Shown: positions 1 through 7,445 of the stretch, piece by piece | How positions within the stretch are numbered: position 1 is the stretch's first letter | Layout: every line of letters begins with the position of its first letter | DNA from: a virus | Direction: 5' to 3' (one strand) | DNA: 23,766 nucleotides | IMG/VR virus record: IMGVR_UViG_3300021425_000193 | Span: 1 to 23,766 of that record | Notes under the pieces: model-generated | Seen by the model: only the letters and a program-made list of their open reading frames with translations | Databases searched by the model: none | What the model was told of the DNA's origin: nothing | Translations under genes and position numbers: made by a program

Positions 1-161
1 AGCCTCTTCTAAAGCCCTGCTACCTGACAGGAATGAACACGACATACAATGGAGAGACTACATCATTTCACCATGATGGTAAGTTTACTCAAACAACTAT
101 TTCTATGTCTTTCCAAGAAGAGCACAACCTTGTCAGAAAAGATATTGAGGAAGGATTCTAA
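1..161 (+). CDS. Baseplate tail-tube cap protein, gp48-like (C-terminal end only)
   Basis: An open frame enters from the left edge and stops at the TAA at 159-161, giving about 52 residues that end in MSFQEEHNLVRKDIEEGF. The order of elements (a Cys-containing beta strand, an aromatic loop with FHHDG, then a strand of the MSFQE type followed by a charged helix) is the usual C-terminus of T4 gp48/gp54-type tube-initiation proteins, which cap the baseplate hub and start tail-tube polymerisation. The stop overlaps the start of the next gene by one base (TAATG), and the next gene is gp53, as expected for a baseplate operon. gp48 rather than gp54 is preferred by this neighbour, but the fragment is too short to separate them firmly. 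The start lies outside the window. Confidence 0.6.
   Translation, partial: PLLKPCYLTGMNTTYNGETTSFHHDGKFTQTTISMSFQEEHNLVRKDIEEGF
147..154 (+). promoter_or_regulatory. Strong ribosome binding site for gp53
   Basis: GAGGAAGG lies six bases before the ATG at 161, inside the end of the preceding gene. It fixes the gp53 start at the TAATG overlap. Confidence 0.7.
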
Positions 162-1366
162 TGGCTTACTTTGAAAACTTTCCACTGATCGACTACTACT
201 TTGGTAACAAGGTAAAGCCTGTAAAGTTTACAGACATGAACGTCTATGTCGATCTAATCGATCAGATTAAAGACGATGTTGGTTCTTATACGTACTACGA
301 TATCATGGACGGTGACCGACCGGATCAGGTATCGCAGTATCTCTACGATACTCCTGAATTCTACTGGACATTCTACTTAATGAATGATAGCATCAGGCTT
401 CACGGCTGGCCGCTCAGCGATCAACAGGTAACTGAGAAGGCTAAAAAGGATTATCCAAATACCGTCATCATCACGAATAATAACTTAAGTGATGTGTTTA
501 AAAGGGGCACGGAGGTTCACGGCAGAACTTCTGGTGCAAGAGGAACCGTAGTTACAAAGAGACTTGATCTTAACCAGCTTATCATATCTAAGACTGATAG
601 CCTGTCGTTCATTGAAGGTGAGGTTCTTGAAGATGTGAGTACCGCTGCAGAAGTTATCATCGGTTCTGTGGTTCTGGAATATAATGCTGTACATCACATT
701 CTAAACTCTCAAGGCGACTATGTGGATGCAAACTCAAGCTTTGCACCTTCTATCTCATCAAATACAAAGTACGTCCTGTATGATACTACAGCCGAAGACT
801 ACAATCTTGATACTATATACGATACCATGACTCTTGCAAACGCTGATGCAGAAGGCGATGAAGTTGGAAGAGAAGTTACTTTCTACACCATCATCAATAA
901 TGACGGAGAAGATACAAGCAACACTCCAAGTGGGTTCTATTATTATAATCCTGATACAAGTCAATATGAGCTCTATAACAACGTCAGTACCTATGTATCA
1001 AGCGCGACTGACTATGTAACTGATGATTATGTTCCTGAAGGATTCATTGGTTACGATGACACTCAAACGTTTTCTACTGAAGCTGCGGCTCAGAACTATT
1101 ACAGCACTCAGCTTCAGTCGTACATCAAGGATAACTTTAATACACTGACACCAGTACTCTTTGAGCCTATAACTTTCTTAGAAAGGGTCAAGGATCAGAA
1201 CGATGCAAAGCTTCAGCTTAAAGTCATTAAGCCAGACGTGATTAATCAAGTCATCAATTCATATAACCAGGTTGTTTTAGAAAGTCAGGATGTGGCTCAA
1301 GAAAACATTGTCACTAGAGCTCAGCAGGGACTAGGCACATACACTGCCACTGCAGTAAGTGGATAA
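161..1366 (+). CDS. gp53: Baseplate wedge protein gp53, enlarged
   Basis: gp53 joins baseplate wedges to one another during T4 baseplate assembly. The first ~100 residues carry the family pattern: a FPLIDYYFG start, then DGDRPDQVSQYLYDTPEFYW and FYLMNDSIRLHGWPLS (the 'G-RPD-VS-LY-YYW-F-LIN' signature). The C-terminal ~80 residues (FEPITFLERVKDQND, then LKVIKPDVINQVINSYNQVV) fit the family's closing segment. T4 gp53 is about 196 residues; this one is 401. The extra length sits in the middle: residues ~114-160 form a GTEVHGRTSGARGTVV type beta module that recurs in gp8 and in the 1717-residue protein, and residues ~250-285 contain a Tyr-rich stretch (SGFYYYNPDTSQYELY). It overlaps the preceding gene by one base and ends three bases before the hub gene. 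Confidence 0.85.
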   Translation: MAYFENFPLIDYYFGNKVKPVKFTDMNVYVDLIDQIKDDVGSYTYYDIMDGDRPDQVSQYLYDTPEFYWTFYLMNDSIRLHGWPLSDQQVTEKAKKDYPNTVIITNNNLSDVFKRGTEVHGRTSGARGTVVTKRLDLNQLIISKTDSLSFIEGEVLEDVSTAAEVIIGSVVLEYNAVHHILNSQGDYVDANSSFAPSISSNTKYVLYDTTAEDYNLDTIYDTMTLANADAEGDEVGREVTFYTIINNDGEDTSNTPSGFYYYNPDTSQYELYNNVSTYVSSATDYVTDDYVPEGFIGYDDTQTFSTEAAAQNYYSTQLQSYIKDNFNTLTPVLFEPITFLERVKDQNDAKLQLKVIKPDVINQVINSYNQVVLESQDVAQENIVTRAQQGLGTYTATAVSG

Positions 1367-1369
1367 CAG

Positions 1370-2704
1370 ATGGCCACTGGATTATACAGCTCACCTTATG
1401 ACTATGGTAATCAGAAGATTGAGATCAGGTCTCCGGCCGGAAGGTTTGAGACTATCGACATCTCTCTTCAGGTAGTAGAGTTCTCTTTCTTTGAAAATGT
1501 TGCAACGCCATATGTGACAGGCAATATTGTCATATCTGACTCAAGTAACATGTACAATCATGTTAACTTCATTGGTCAGGAAGCAATAGACTTTATAATC
1601 AACGATGTTAATGATAAAACTTTCTTAAAGAAAAGCTTTGTTATCACTGGTGTTGAAAGGTACAAGAAGGGAAATGACTCTGTTGCATATATTGTACTGA
1701 ACTTCACTGAGGAGCACCAGCTTACATCTGAAATAACTAGGTTTAGTAAGACCTATCAAGGTAAGATTGAAACCATCATCTCTAACATCATATCTGAAAA
1801 TTTAAACAAGCAGGTTGAAGTTGAGTCTTCTTTTCAAAATGCAATCAGGTACCTTGCGCCTTATACTATGAGTCCTATTGAAATGAGTAAGATGCTGGCT
1901 GGTAGGATCACCACGGCTAAAGGATCGCCGTTCTATCTCTACTCATCGCTAGCAGAAGAATCCCTGAGGCTCCAGTCTCTTGAAAGCATGCTGGCTGATT
2001 CTCTTTATCCTTCATTAGAATTTATGTACATATCACCTACGTCTATACACGAGTCAGATCTTGATACTTTAGGAACTATCCTTCTTGCGATGTCAATGTC
2101 TAAGAATGAAAATGTTATTGGATTGATGAGAAACAACGTGTTTGGATCTCAGCACTTGTGGTTAGATACTAACAAGACGATATCAACTGAACTTCGCCAT
2201 AGGTTCGATCAGAGTGTCAATGACTTGCCTAGGATCAACGGTACAACTAACTACGATTTCGACTTTGCGGTGAACTCAAAGGCATATCACCAGGGCGTTT
2301 CTTCAATGTGCTCATACGTCACAACAACGGGTCTGTTTGATAATGTCAACAGCCTGCATGAAGAAACGGTATCTGATAATCACCAGAAGAAGGTTCAGTC
2401 CAAGTCCTTTAAATCACTGATCGGAAAGACTCAGATGGATGTGACTATTCCCGGTTATCACTTTATGAAGTCTCCAACTCGCATTCTTGGAAAGATGATC
2501 AGGATGTATGTTCCTAAGAACATCGTTCCTACAGATGAGGCAAATGTCAGCAGGAATAGCCTGGCAGATAAGAAGCTGACCGGAAAATATCTAGTGTTTG
2601 CTGCGAGACATGTATTTAAGAATGGTAAATATCACGTGACTACTAACGTGAGTAAGTATGATAATCTAAACAATCTTTCAAAAGAGAGGTTGAATGTAGT
2701 GTAA
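1370..2704 (+). CDS. gp27: Baseplate central hub protein, gp27-like
   Basis: 444 residues with the layout of T4 gp27 (391 residues), the trimeric hub that sits between the tail tube and gp5. The N-terminal domain has alternating strands (FETIDISLQVVEFSFFENV, then TPYVTGNIVISDSSNMYNHV) like tube/hub beta-barrels. It is followed by a strand with FVITGVERYKKG, a helical part (KIETIISNIISENLNKQVEV), a segment PFYLYSSLAEESLRL, and a second barrel near the C-terminus (GYHFMKSPTRILGKMIRMYV, then GKYLVFAARHVFKNGKYHVT). The assignment rests on this fold-like pattern and on position directly before the gp5 OB-fold gene, as 27 and 5 interact in T4. Its stop overlaps the next ATG by one base (TAATG at 2702-2706). 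Primary sequence similarity to T4 gp27 is low by eye. Confidence 0.72.
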   Translation: MATGLYSSPYDYGNQKIEIRSPAGRFETIDISLQVVEFSFFENVATPYVTGNIVISDSSNMYNHVNFIGQEAIDFIINDVNDKTFLKKSFVITGVERYKKGNDSVAYIVLNFTEEHQLTSEITRFSKTYQGKIETIISNIISENLNKQVEVESSFQNAIRYLAPYTMSPIEMSKMLAGRITTAKGSPFYLYSSLAEESLRLQSLESMLADSLYPSLEFMYISPTSIHESDLDTLGTILLAMSMSKNENVIGLMRNNVFGSQHLWLDTNKTISTELRHRFDQSVNDLPRINGTTNYDFDFAVNSKAYHQGVSSMCSYVTTTGLFDNVNSLHEETVSDNHQKKVQSKSFKSLIGKTQMDVTIPGYHFMKSPTRILGKMIRMYVPKNIVPTDEANVSRNSLADKKLTGKYLVFAARHVFKNGKYHVTTNVSKYDNLNNLSKERLNVV

Positions 2705-3252
2705 TGAAGAACTTTTATGGTGACAGCACAAGATGGTTCATAGGAATCGTTGAGGATAACATGAATGATCCTCTTCAGTTGGGAAGAGTCAGGGTCAGGG
2801 CATTTGGGATTCACTCTCCTTTTCTATCTGACATTGCAACAGAAGATCTTCCATGGGCTACAGTGATGGTGCCTGCTACAGAAGGTGGCATATCTGGAGT
2901 AGGAAGAACACCAACTGGAATCGAGCAAGGTGCCTGGGTGTTTGGTGTATTTTTAGATGGAGAAGCATCTCAGAACCCGATGGTGATGGGAACCCTGCCA
3001 AAGATCGAGCTTCCTCAGGAAAATATCAATCCACTTCCTACTACACCTAATGCAGGTCACGGGGATGTTAACTACTCGCAGCCATTGAGAGGGAACAGCA
3101 ACGCTGAAAAGACATTCAACGCTGCATTGGATAATGGATTCAGTGATGTGGTTGCAGCCGCTATCGTCGGTACGCTGGCCACTGCCTCTAACACTGAGCT
3201 CAACCCTCAACTAGAAACTTTTATTGAATCTGCTATTGAAGGACTTGTGTAA
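2704..3252 (+). CDS. gp5: gp5-type OB-fold hub protein with the front half of a degenerate tail-lysozyme domain
   Basis: Residues 1-~100 match the N-terminal OB-fold of T4 gp5/VgrG proteins: RWFIGIVEDNMNDPLQLGRV, FGIHS, EDLPWATVMVP, GAWVFGVFLDGEASQNPMVM and a GTLP end. This domain plugs the gp27 trimer and anchors the spike. T4 gp5 (575 residues) continues into lysozyme and a beta-helix; here the protein ends at residue 182. After a Pro/Asn linker (104-133), residues ~134-182 resemble the first half of phage tail-lysozyme domains: VVAAAIVGTLATAS followed by ELNP aligns with the family's 'AAGIVGNLxxES..xNP', with the catalytic Glu position occupied by Ala (residue 161). The rest of that domain seems to lie in the next gene, whose ATG overlaps this stop. 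The OB assignment is firm; the lysozyme part is inference. Confidence 0.8.
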   Translation: MKNFYGDSTRWFIGIVEDNMNDPLQLGRVRVRAFGIHSPFLSDIATEDLPWATVMVPATEGGISGVGRTPTGIEQGAWVFGVFLDGEASQNPMVMGTLPKIELPQENINPLPTTPNAGHGDVNYSQPLRGNSNAEKTFNAALDNGFSDVVAAAIVGTLATASNTELNPQLETFIESAIEGLV

Positions 3253-3551
3253 TGGCTAAGACACAAAAATTTGGAATTGCTGGATGGTCCGGAGAAAGAC
3301 TTAAAGATTTCTTCGAGTTCTGTTCAACTAATGTTCTTGATCCATATAAGATTGAGACTCAGATACAATACGTTCTATATGAGTTAAAGACTAAACCAGA
3401 GCTGAACTCAGGTAAGCTGGCCGCAGCCAAGTCAGTGGAAGAGGCAGTTGACATCTTTACTAAGGAATACTTAAAAGTCACTGACTCTAAAGAGATAGCT
3501 AAGACAAAGAAGTCATACTCATATGATGCGTTTGAAAGGTTCGGCCAGTAA
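3252..3551 (+). CDS. Small hub-associated protein resembling the back half of a phage tail-lysozyme domain
   Basis: 99 residues, soluble, Lys-rich, no signal or membrane segment. Residues 8-24 (FGIAGWSGERLKDFFEFC, from F7) correspond to the 'GIAQWTG-R-..L..FA' segment of phage tail lysozymes. Residues ~35-73 (TQIQYVLYELKTKPELNSG, then AAAKSVEEAVDIFTKEYL) correspond to the 'EAQL-YLLYELK...L-A-SVEEAA-.F...Y' helices. The front half of such a domain, with the catalytic Glu position, is absent here but appears at the end of the preceding protein. The two genes join at a TAATG (3250-3254) that falls where the family has a loop. No slippery heptamer is visible near the junction, so coupled translation of two chains is more likely than frameshifting. 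It is probably structural rather than an active hydrolase by itself. Confidence 0.6.
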   Translation: MAKTQKFGIAGWSGERLKDFFEFCSTNVLDPYKIETQIQYVLYELKTKPELNSGKLAAAKSVEEAVDIFTKEYLKVTDSKEIAKTKKSYSYDAFERFGQ

Positions 3552-4834
3552 TGCTCTTGAATGTACTTTCCATTGGATCAAAGGTCGCTTCTCTTGTAGG
3601 TGCAGGAGGAATCTCTTCTTTACTTAGCAATGTAGTTAACATTGCAGGTCTGGCAAAGAGCCAGTTTGAAAAACTCAGGAACTCTCCGCTTGATGCTTTA
3701 AGAGGTATCAATAAGCTCGGAGTAAACGTTGAGTTTGTTTCAGATGAAAGGTATGACAGTAACGGTGAGCTTCAAAGAAGGTTCAGTGTTGGTCTTGTCG
3801 GAGACAACGTAGAGAACTTTCAATCTTTATTTAAGAATCCTACAGTAGAAGGTGCAGCCGACTTCTATAGAAGCACCTTAGGTGGAGCCAACTTAAACCG
3901 GACTATCACGGCAGTTACAACGGACGGGGCCAAGAGCGCAGTATCAAAAGTTATTGCAAGAGATCCAGACCAGAACTATACGACAAAAGTATTTACGGAT
4001 AAGCTCGTGGACTTTTCAGAAAGGCTTTATGATGGAGTCTCTGACGGCTCGACTAAGATCGGTCTTCTTAATCAAGCTGCGGCTGAGATCGCTAAGGCGG
4101 AAGAGGTGATTGAAGACACTATATCCAAAGGCGAGTCTCTGACTAACAGCATCTTAGGCGATGCAACTTCTACTGAGAACCTAAGTGATAAGATTGAGCT
4201 CGATCCCAAGTCCGATGTCTTTGGTCTTTCAAGCATCGAGACTGTTGATATGAAGAACCTAAGCAGCAAGACTATCCTTAAGACGTATGAAGAGATGGAA
4301 GCTGCAATAAGATCCAGCACTCGTGAAATCACTGAAGTCGTTGTGCACCATACGGATACCTTTGAAGATCAGCCTGTAGACTATGACGATGTATATAAGT
4401 GGCACAGCGCCAGGAACTTTTCAGATGTAGGTTATCACTTCCTCATCCTTCGAAGTGGAGACTTACAGGTCGCACGTCCTATATCCAAAAAAGGTGCGCA
4501 CTGCCTTAAAGGGCATAATAACTACTCTATAGGAATCGCATTTGTAGGCGGAAGAGTAGGATCATCTAAGAACGGTGGATCAAAGAGAAGCTCAACCACC
4601 TTTAGACCTGAGCAGTGGAACACGTACAAGGCATTCATGAGAGCCTTCTATTCAGTCCATCCAGGCGGGCAGGCGTGGGGCCACAACGATATTGATCCTG
4701 AAAGAAGATCTGATCCAAACTTTGATGTTGTAGCATATGTCGAAAACAGCTTTGGTAAAGAAAACGTACAGACCCCTGAACAGGCTAGATCTACAGGCGG
4801 TCTATCAATCGATGAGATTATAGAGAGACAGTAA
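3551..4834 (+). CDS. Hub-region protein with C-terminal AmpD/PGRP-type N-acetylmuramoyl-L-alanine amidase
   Basis: 427 residues. Residues ~1-45 are apolar and probably helical (VLSIGSKVASLVGAGGISSL), followed by ~200 residues I do not recognise. Residues ~258-412 form an Amidase_2-type domain that would cut the MurNAc-L-Ala bond of peptidoglycan. They carry EVVVHHTDT (H266/H267), GYHFLILRSGDLQVARPISK, GAHCLKGHNNYSIGIAFVGG, FRPEQWNTYKAFMRAF and GHNDIDPERRSDPNFD. The zinc ligands H266 or H267, H378 and D388 are present, and H378 to D388 is ten residues, the same spacing as H154-D164 of AmpD. The Lys two before the Asp in AmpD is Arg386 here. The gene sits between the gp5 OB gene and the spike gene with one-base overlaps on both sides, so the enzyme is likely carried on the tail tip to breach the cell wall. 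Confidence 0.85.
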   Translation: MLLNVLSIGSKVASLVGAGGISSLLSNVVNIAGLAKSQFEKLRNSPLDALRGINKLGVNVEFVSDERYDSNGELQRRFSVGLVGDNVENFQSLFKNPTVEGAADFYRSTLGGANLNRTITAVTTDGAKSAVSKVIARDPDQNYTTKVFTDKLVDFSERLYDGVSDGSTKIGLLNQAAAEIAKAEEVIEDTISKGESLTNSILGDATSTENLSDKIELDPKSDVFGLSSIETVDMKNLSSKTILKTYEEMEAAIRSSTREITEVVVHHTDTFEDQPVDYDDVYKWHSARNFSDVGYHFLILRSGDLQVARPISKKGAHCLKGHNNYSIGIAFVGGRVGSSKNGGSKRSSTTFRPEQWNTYKAFMRAFYSVHPGGQAWGHNDIDPERRSDPNFDVVAYVENSFGKENVQTPEQARSTGGLSIDEIIERQ

Positions 4835-6570
4835 TGGCTGGTACTATTGCATATACAGAGATCTTAGGATCCGGCAGCTTTAAAGATAAATCCGGCGGAT
4901 TTACTAAAGTTCGACTGGCCGATGGAACTATTCAGACATTTGAAGGTGACCGAGCCTTTAGAAACAATAATCCGGGAAACCTGACTGGTACTGCAAGAGG
5001 TGCAGAGAATCTTGGCGCCATAGGTGTAGACTATGGTGGTAACTATATCTTCTCATCTATGCAGAACGGCTTTAATGCGCAGAGGCAGTTCGTACTGAGA
5101 GAGCAAGGAGACAAGACTCTTGCCGACATGGTTGCGACATATGCTCCTCCTGGTGCAGACAACGATCCGTTTGACACCAACAAGACTTATCCTGAGTACT
5201 TAAAGGGTAAAGGGTTTGACCTCAATACTAAAGTAAAAGATCTTCCTATCGCAGAACAGGAAAGACTCCTGGCCGTAATGATTCAAAAAGAATCTAAGCT
5301 GTCTGATGAGATCCTCGCACTGGTCAACGTTGGAGACAGGTCTAACTTAATATCAGGCCAGCAGAGAGCCGAAGCTGAAGAAGGTGAAGACGGTGTCAGC
5401 TCACTTTCAGACGATGGAATCTCTGGTACAACCGAGCAGAGAAACGATCAGTCCTTAGCGCCTGAGACTGTAGGATTCAAAGATCCGTTTAAAAACTTTC
5501 CTAGGCAGGACTACTACAATGAGGCCACAACCAACAAGGCAGCCAGAGGCCAGTGGGAACCTAAGCTGCAGATGGGTGGTGGAAGCTATAAGGGCGGATC
5601 TTTGTTTCCTACCGAAGCTAATCCAGAATACCCCTACAATAAAGTAACTGAGACATCGAGCGGCCACAGGATTGAACTGGATGACACTCCAGGGAAAGAG
5701 CGTGTTACGATGGTGCATACTGTAGGATCTGGCATGGAGTTTCATGCTGACGGTATGGTTGTATTGAATGCACATGATAAGATGGTGCAGGTTGTAGGAG
5801 ATGACTTTACTGTGTATGTCAGAGGTAACGGTGATGTTACCTTTGAAGGAAACCTGAACATGCATGTTACAGGTGACTATAAGCTCAAGGTGGATAAGAA
5901 CTTTATCTTAGAGGTAGACGGCAAGTATATTCAGACTATCGGTCAAGGAAAGAACGAGACTGTAGAGGCAGATAAGATCAGTACTGTTGTAGGTAACCTT
6001 TCCGAGTCTATTACTAAGAACTCTACAAGGATGAGTTTAGGTGGTGCAAATGTGATCACTAAAGGTAACTTCAACCTGTGGACAGACGGTAATGCAGAGT
6101 ATGGAACTTCAGGCTCAACTCACCTTTCTGCTCAGACTGAGATTGATATCGCAACACTTGACTTTAATATGACATCTGAGTACATGGCTCTCGTTGCGCC
6201 TGACGGAAAGGTTGGAGGAGAGAACATTACAGTCACCGGTGATACCTTTTCAGGTCAGACATATCTCGGTGATGTTTTCTCTGGAACTGCAAAGGCTGCA
6301 TACTCAGCGGCCATATGGCCAGATGTTAGTGTCTTAGATCCTGGGGATCTTGCTAAACTGGCCGCAGCCAGCCTGGATATAGTGACTGATACATTAGGAA
6401 ACTCCAATAAGGGTATCTTAAAGATCGATGTAGATCCGGAAGAAAAGATCCTGCAGAACTTAGATCTGAGGGAGATGAGCACTGTAGGTGAAAACACATC
6501 CACAACATCTAAGCCTAGTAAGTACAGCTTAGAAAATACTCTAAACACTATTAACAACCTGGTGCCATAA
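4834..6570 (+). CDS. Tail spike: NPGN peptidoglycan-type domain fused to a gp5/VgrG-like beta-helix
   Basis: 578 residues. Residues ~35-165 hold AFRNNNPGNL (41-50), GNYIFSSMQNGFNAQRQFVL and YAPPGADND, the pattern of a phage structural domain usually described as lysozyme- or transglycosylase-like. I cannot confirm catalytic residues by eye. An acidic linker (~178-215) follows. Residues ~270-410 are the C-terminal gp5/VgrG element: ETSSGHRIELDDTPGKERV (273 on), HTVGSGMEFHADGMVVLNAH, then short strands of the V-G-D-N type (VRGNGDVTFEGNLNMHVTGD, KLKVDKNFILEVDGKYIQTI). These would form the triple-stranded needle that pierces the outer membrane. T4 gp5 carries OB, lysozyme and helix in one chain and is cut after assembly; here the OB part is a separate gene three ORFs upstream. 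The C-terminal ~150 residues are low-complexity and unassigned. Confidence 0.8.
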   Translation: MAGTIAYTEILGSGSFKDKSGGFTKVRLADGTIQTFEGDRAFRNNNPGNLTGTARGAENLGAIGVDYGGNYIFSSMQNGFNAQRQFVLREQGDKTLADMVATYAPPGADNDPFDTNKTYPEYLKGKGFDLNTKVKDLPIAEQERLLAVMIQKESKLSDEILALVNVGDRSNLISGQQRAEAEEGEDGVSSLSDDGISGTTEQRNDQSLAPETVGFKDPFKNFPRQDYYNEATTNKAARGQWEPKLQMGGGSYKGGSLFPTEANPEYPYNKVTETSSGHRIELDDTPGKERVTMVHTVGSGMEFHADGMVVLNAHDKMVQVVGDDFTVYVRGNGDVTFEGNLNMHVTGDYKLKVDKNFILEVDGKYIQTIGQGKNETVEADKISTVVGNLSESITKNSTRMSLGGANVITKGNFNLWTDGNAEYGTSGSTHLSAQTEIDIATLDFNMTSEYMALVAPDGKVGGENITVTGDTFSGQTYLGDVFSGTAKAAYSAAIWPDVSVLDPGDLAKLAAASLDIVTDTLGNSNKGILKIDVDPEEKILQNLDLREMSTVGENTSTTSKPSKYSLENTLNTINNLVP

Positions 6571-7418
6571 TGATTATTCGCAGAGACACTATTACAACTA
6601 GAGAAGTCAGGTCTAAGTTGAGGGAAAAGAACAACAGGAACGATGATCTGTTCATTTCTTTCTGCATATCTCTGGGAGTACTTGACTCTAACTTTAAGAC
6701 TGCCGCGCCAGCAAGCATTTCTAGAATCATTAACAAAGAGCCTAAGGGTAAGTTTGGAACCAGGAAGTATGGACAAGGCACGACTGTAAAAGGTAAGTTT
6801 AAAGAAAGCCTGCAGCTAAATAGAATCATTCCTGAAAAGCAGTATAATCCAGTTAAAAAGACGGAGATCTTATCTGCAACTAAGCTGGCCAAAGGTGTGC
6901 CGTTAGCTAGATTTGTATCAACCAACGCCTCTTCACAGGCAACTCTTAATGATTTTCCAGATCTGGCTGATAGAAAGAATCTGGCCAAGCACTACTATAT
7001 GTTTGCACAGATGATGAACGGCGCTGCTAACCTTAGGGACAGGTTCGGCGCAGGATACTCGATCTCTGTAACTGAAGGTCTATATCTACCCGAGACGACT
7101 GAGACATTAACCGCCGGAGGGATCAAGGATCTTGCAACTAAAGGTAGGGCATGTGTCTTTGAAGTCATGGACAGGAATGGTCTCAATGCCATCGAGAAGA
7201 CATTTGAGCTAGCTGTGTACTGGAAAGACAATCATCTATTCGATAATTTAATCATGAGCTACGACACTGTAGATCCAAACACAGATCTAAACGCTCAGAT
7301 CGTAGTCACTATGCCGGAAGTCTCTGACACCTTTACTGGAAACTTCAGCCGAAACGTAAGCACTGAATTCAACTATAAGACTTTAATCGATAATGCAATT
7401 GCAGAATGCGGCGTATAA
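6570..7418 (+). CDS. Baseplate-region protein with a degenerate peptidase-M15-like domain
   Basis: 282 residues with a very basic N-terminus (residues 1-25). Residues ~130-250 follow the layout of M15-type D-Ala-D-Ala carboxypeptidase domains carried by phages. LRDRFGAGYSISVTEGLY (155-172) stands for 'LRE.FG..I.ITSGYR', KGRACVFEV (191-199) for 'H..G.A.DI', and FELAVYWKDNHLFDNLIMSY (212-231) for 'IA.WI.DNLPFDQLI.E'; then IVVTM (244-248) stands for the final 'WVHVS' strand. In this alignment the His and Asp of the SxHxxGxAxD motif and the final His are all replaced, so no zinc site remains. If correct, this is a non-catalytic, structural descendant. It overlaps the spike gene by one base, and its stop codon lies inside the late promoter for gp25. 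Family assignment is by eye only. Confidence 0.55.
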   Translation: MIIRRDTITTREVRSKLREKNNRNDDLFISFCISLGVLDSNFKTAAPASISRIINKEPKGKFGTRKYGQGTTVKGKFKESLQLNRIIPEKQYNPVKKTEILSATKLAKGVPLARFVSTNASSQATLNDFPDLADRKNLAKHYYMFAQMMNGAANLRDRFGAGYSISVTEGLYLPETTETLTAGGIKDLATKGRACVFEVMDRNGLNAIEKTFELAVYWKDNHLFDNLIMSYDTVDPNTDLNAQIVVTMPEVSDTFTGNFSRNVSTEFNYKTLIDNAIAECGV

Positions 7419-7421
7419 ATA
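7414..7421 (+). promoter_or_regulatory. T4-type late promoter upstream of gp25
   Basis: A perfect TATAAATA, the T4 late-promoter -10 box read by host RNA polymerase with gp55/gp33 and the sliding clamp. It contains the stop codon (7416-7418) of the preceding gene and lies 24 bases before the gp25 ATG at 7446. Confidence 0.8.
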
Positions 7422-7445
7422 AACTTAAAAACAAGGCAACTATTC

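Noticed and set aside
3237-3260. Programmed -1 frameshift joining the OB-fold gene to the 99-residue gene
   Set aside because: No slippery heptamer or downstream hairpin seen; the same TAATG overlap occurs at many other junctions, so coupled reinitiation is the simpler explanation.
6255-6988. Two overlapping minus-strand open frames across the spike/M15-like gene junction
   Set aside because: Antisense to convincing coupled genes, with no promoter or ribosome site and no recognisable motifs.
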